Shown here: piece after piece, positions 7,101 through 7,456 of the stretch | How positions within the stretch are numbered: the first letter of the stretch is position 1 | Layout of the letters: each line of letters opens with the position of its first letter | Origin: Planctomycetota bacterium | GTDB taxonomy: Bacteria > Planctomycetota > UBA11346 | Direction of reading: 5' to 3' | NCBI GenBank assembly: GCA_007131555.1 | Contig: SLQH01000153.1 | Span: 1 to 7,456 of the forward strand | Length of the DNA: 7,456 nucleotides | Made by a program: the position numbers and the translations under genes | The notes under the pieces: model-generated | Database searches by the model: none | What the model saw: only the letters and a program-made list of their open reading frames with translations | What the model was told of the DNA's origin: nothing

Positions 7101-7456
7101 GGAGCCACCGCATGGCCCTGGGCATCCACCAGGCGGACAAAGGAATCGTTGGCCTCGGTTCTGTCGTTGCCTTCATTGATGCGGCTGCGCAACTGCAACT
7201 GATAGCGCCCGGCGGTGCCGACGACAAACGGGTAGTCGAGGGTGTCATGGCCGGGCGCATTGGTGTTGTTGGAGGTGTTATGATAAAACGCCGAGCCCAG
7301 ATGGCCGGCCACATTGGTCCGTGACTCCCAGCCACCAATGGCCGGAGCCCGTTCCACATCGACCACCACCAGACCGCCGGATTCCTGGACTGCGGTCGCG
7401 CTGCTGACCGCCGCCGCCAGGGGACCGAGGGGTGCCAGAGCGATGATCAAGGACAG
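4154..7456 (-). CDS. Large secreted multidomain glycoside-hydrolase-like protein (DUF5060, TIM barrel, collagen-binding-type domain, Ig-like, CBM6), 5' end off the window
   Basis: Residue numbers count from the TTG at 7450-7448. The frame stays open to the window edge, and the visible hydrophobic segment lacks a basic n-region, so the true start is probably outside. Order: signal peptide ending near ATA (18-20); N-terminal beta-sandwich (about 25-185, with FVVGTAGRYQLQLRS and AVDRWVL); DUF5060 (about 217-305, GELKRWHKV, DYRLDVTF, VVPGYFAGDGNAAES); TIM barrel (about 345-690) with WNIGEE (candidate acid/base Glu528 or Glu529) and CYDEP (candidate nucleophile Glu625); a putative collagen-binding-type beta domain (about 694-778, RYVVYLANGG, GDYHVRWFDPRNGG); an Ig-like domain (about 787-877, NQSPSASIISP, ITATASDPDGSV); CBM6 (about 891-1040, AGEWLHYTIDV, TGGWQNWTT, VNINWIEF); and a 58-residue charged tail. 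Family knowledge suggests hydrolysis of an extracellular polysaccharide or glycoconjugate, with CBM6 binding the glycan. The substrate is not assignable. No frameshift is seen. Confidence 0.88.
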   Translation of the reverse strand: MSLIIALAPLGPLAAAVSSATAVQESGGLVVVDVERAPAIGGWESRTNVAGHLGSAFYHNTSNNTNAPGHDTLDYPFVVGTAGRYQLQLRSRINEGNDRTEANDSFVRLVDAQGHAVAPVANSNVATSGWFKVYMNATNTWSWQASNRDHDPRSLSWNLSAGTTYRFQISRRSRGHAVDRWVLWHRDLHSLGNTTTGQTGSGTTLNGLPLSTDAGGEDVRMTGELKRWHKVNLSFDGVEASQDDASTFRDYRLDVTFTGPDGRSMVVPGYFAGDGNAAESGAGSGTVWRAHLCPDQVGTWQYSISYRTGTDVAWAGGGTSAGFADGASGSFQIVDSDRSGVDFRAPDRGRLEYVGEHALRWRGSDEYFFKIGMNHPEVFLEFEDFSGTNSSRTYANHVQHWNEGDPTWQGDKGKGIIGVVNYLRQQGLNVHYFLLMNTEGDGKRAYPWTGDKNIWNYHLAKLDQWQIVFDHMMSQGVMTHFVFDERENQTLFEHLEGVSYTGFADSRRLYYREMVARFGYLNAITWNIGEESGWQDNTTYGRGTTTQQRVERAAYVRALLSYQDHMVVHNGPSNTDAIFTDLIGDPSYTGPSFQGNLSDTGHGNGRIAHWRQQSAANGRKWVVCYDEPYVSSQNPNRDTFRKNAIWASLTAGGAGVELFSTRDISLQDYSLFAAIYGDMRRAKAFLKDNAIPFWSMQPRNDLVTSGWCLAEPGSRYVVYLANGGSADLTLPAGDYHVRWFDPRNGGALQTGSVASVSGGGGRSLGTAPSSSSSDWVILVSDSSGGGGNQSPSASIISPAGGAVFEAPATITITATASDPDGSVVLVEFFTGGTKVGEATTAPYTVTWNDVGPGSYLLTARATDNDGATGISVPVDITVTGQSTPFGGSPWPVPGRIQAQDFDVGGLGIAYHDTTGSNQGNAGDYRPGETVDLQHASDVSGDINLGWTQAGEWLHYTIDVPHGGLYDLDIRAASNISTAGRRQVRCEIAAEDLTGIIQLPHTGGWQNWTTHTVPAIPLSAGVHRLRLVIVAGEVNINWIEFRAHTPVGQRQVRLRSIDGLRWIRLPDQSGDSDGPDEVFPALPSDQEQRFAPEMPAPDDAG

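Overview
The window is GC-rich bacterial DNA with compact genes whose third codon positions are mostly G or C. The organism looks like a free-living, carbohydrate-using Gram-negative bacterium. Three things point loosely to the Planctomycetota/Verrucomicrobiota/Lentisphaerota/Kiritimatiellota (PVC) group: the DUF5060-type multidomain secreted protein, the flavour of the VOC protein (ending in a 'PWGLPLQLC' stretch), and the acidic, one-membrane-span, proline-rich partial protein at the left edge. This assignment is an inference from remembered family resemblance, not from a search.

Layout: (1) 1-260, minus strand: the 5' end of a gene running off the left edge. It encodes an acidic cytoplasmic tail, one membrane span and the start of a proline-rich segment (TonB-like topology). 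(2) 261-676: a divergent 416-base intergenic region with three short inverted repeats and a weak candidate promoter for glgP. (3) 677-3187, plus: a full-length glycogen/starch phosphorylase with its PLP-lysine signature intact. (4) 3188-3269: a short gap with a 7-bp hairpin. (5) 3270-3668, plus: a small VOC (glyoxalase/dioxygenase-fold) protein. (6) 3669-4153: a 485-base convergent intergenic region with no convincing gene and a cluster of inverted repeats at its right end. (7) 4154-7456, minus: a very large secreted protein. In order it has a signal peptide (its start probably off the right edge), an N-terminal beta-sandwich, DUF5060, a TIM-barrel glycoside-hydrolase-like domain, a putative collagen-binding-type beta domain, an Ig-like domain, a CBM6 and a charged tail.

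How the parts relate: the phosphorylase releases glucose-1-phosphate from stored glycogen in the cytoplasm. The large protein is probably an extracytoplasmic polysaccharide-degrading enzyme that feeds on external glycans. Both concern carbohydrate, but they are convergently arranged and nothing shows a shared operon. The VOC gene follows glgP in the same direction after 82 bases and could be co-transcribed, but its substrate is unknown.

I see no tRNA, rRNA, CRISPR array, insertion sequence, phage gene or defence system. I found no clear new multi-gene system. The most interesting object is the multidomain glycosidase-like protein of unassigned specificity, followed by the inverted-repeat cluster in the glgP leader.
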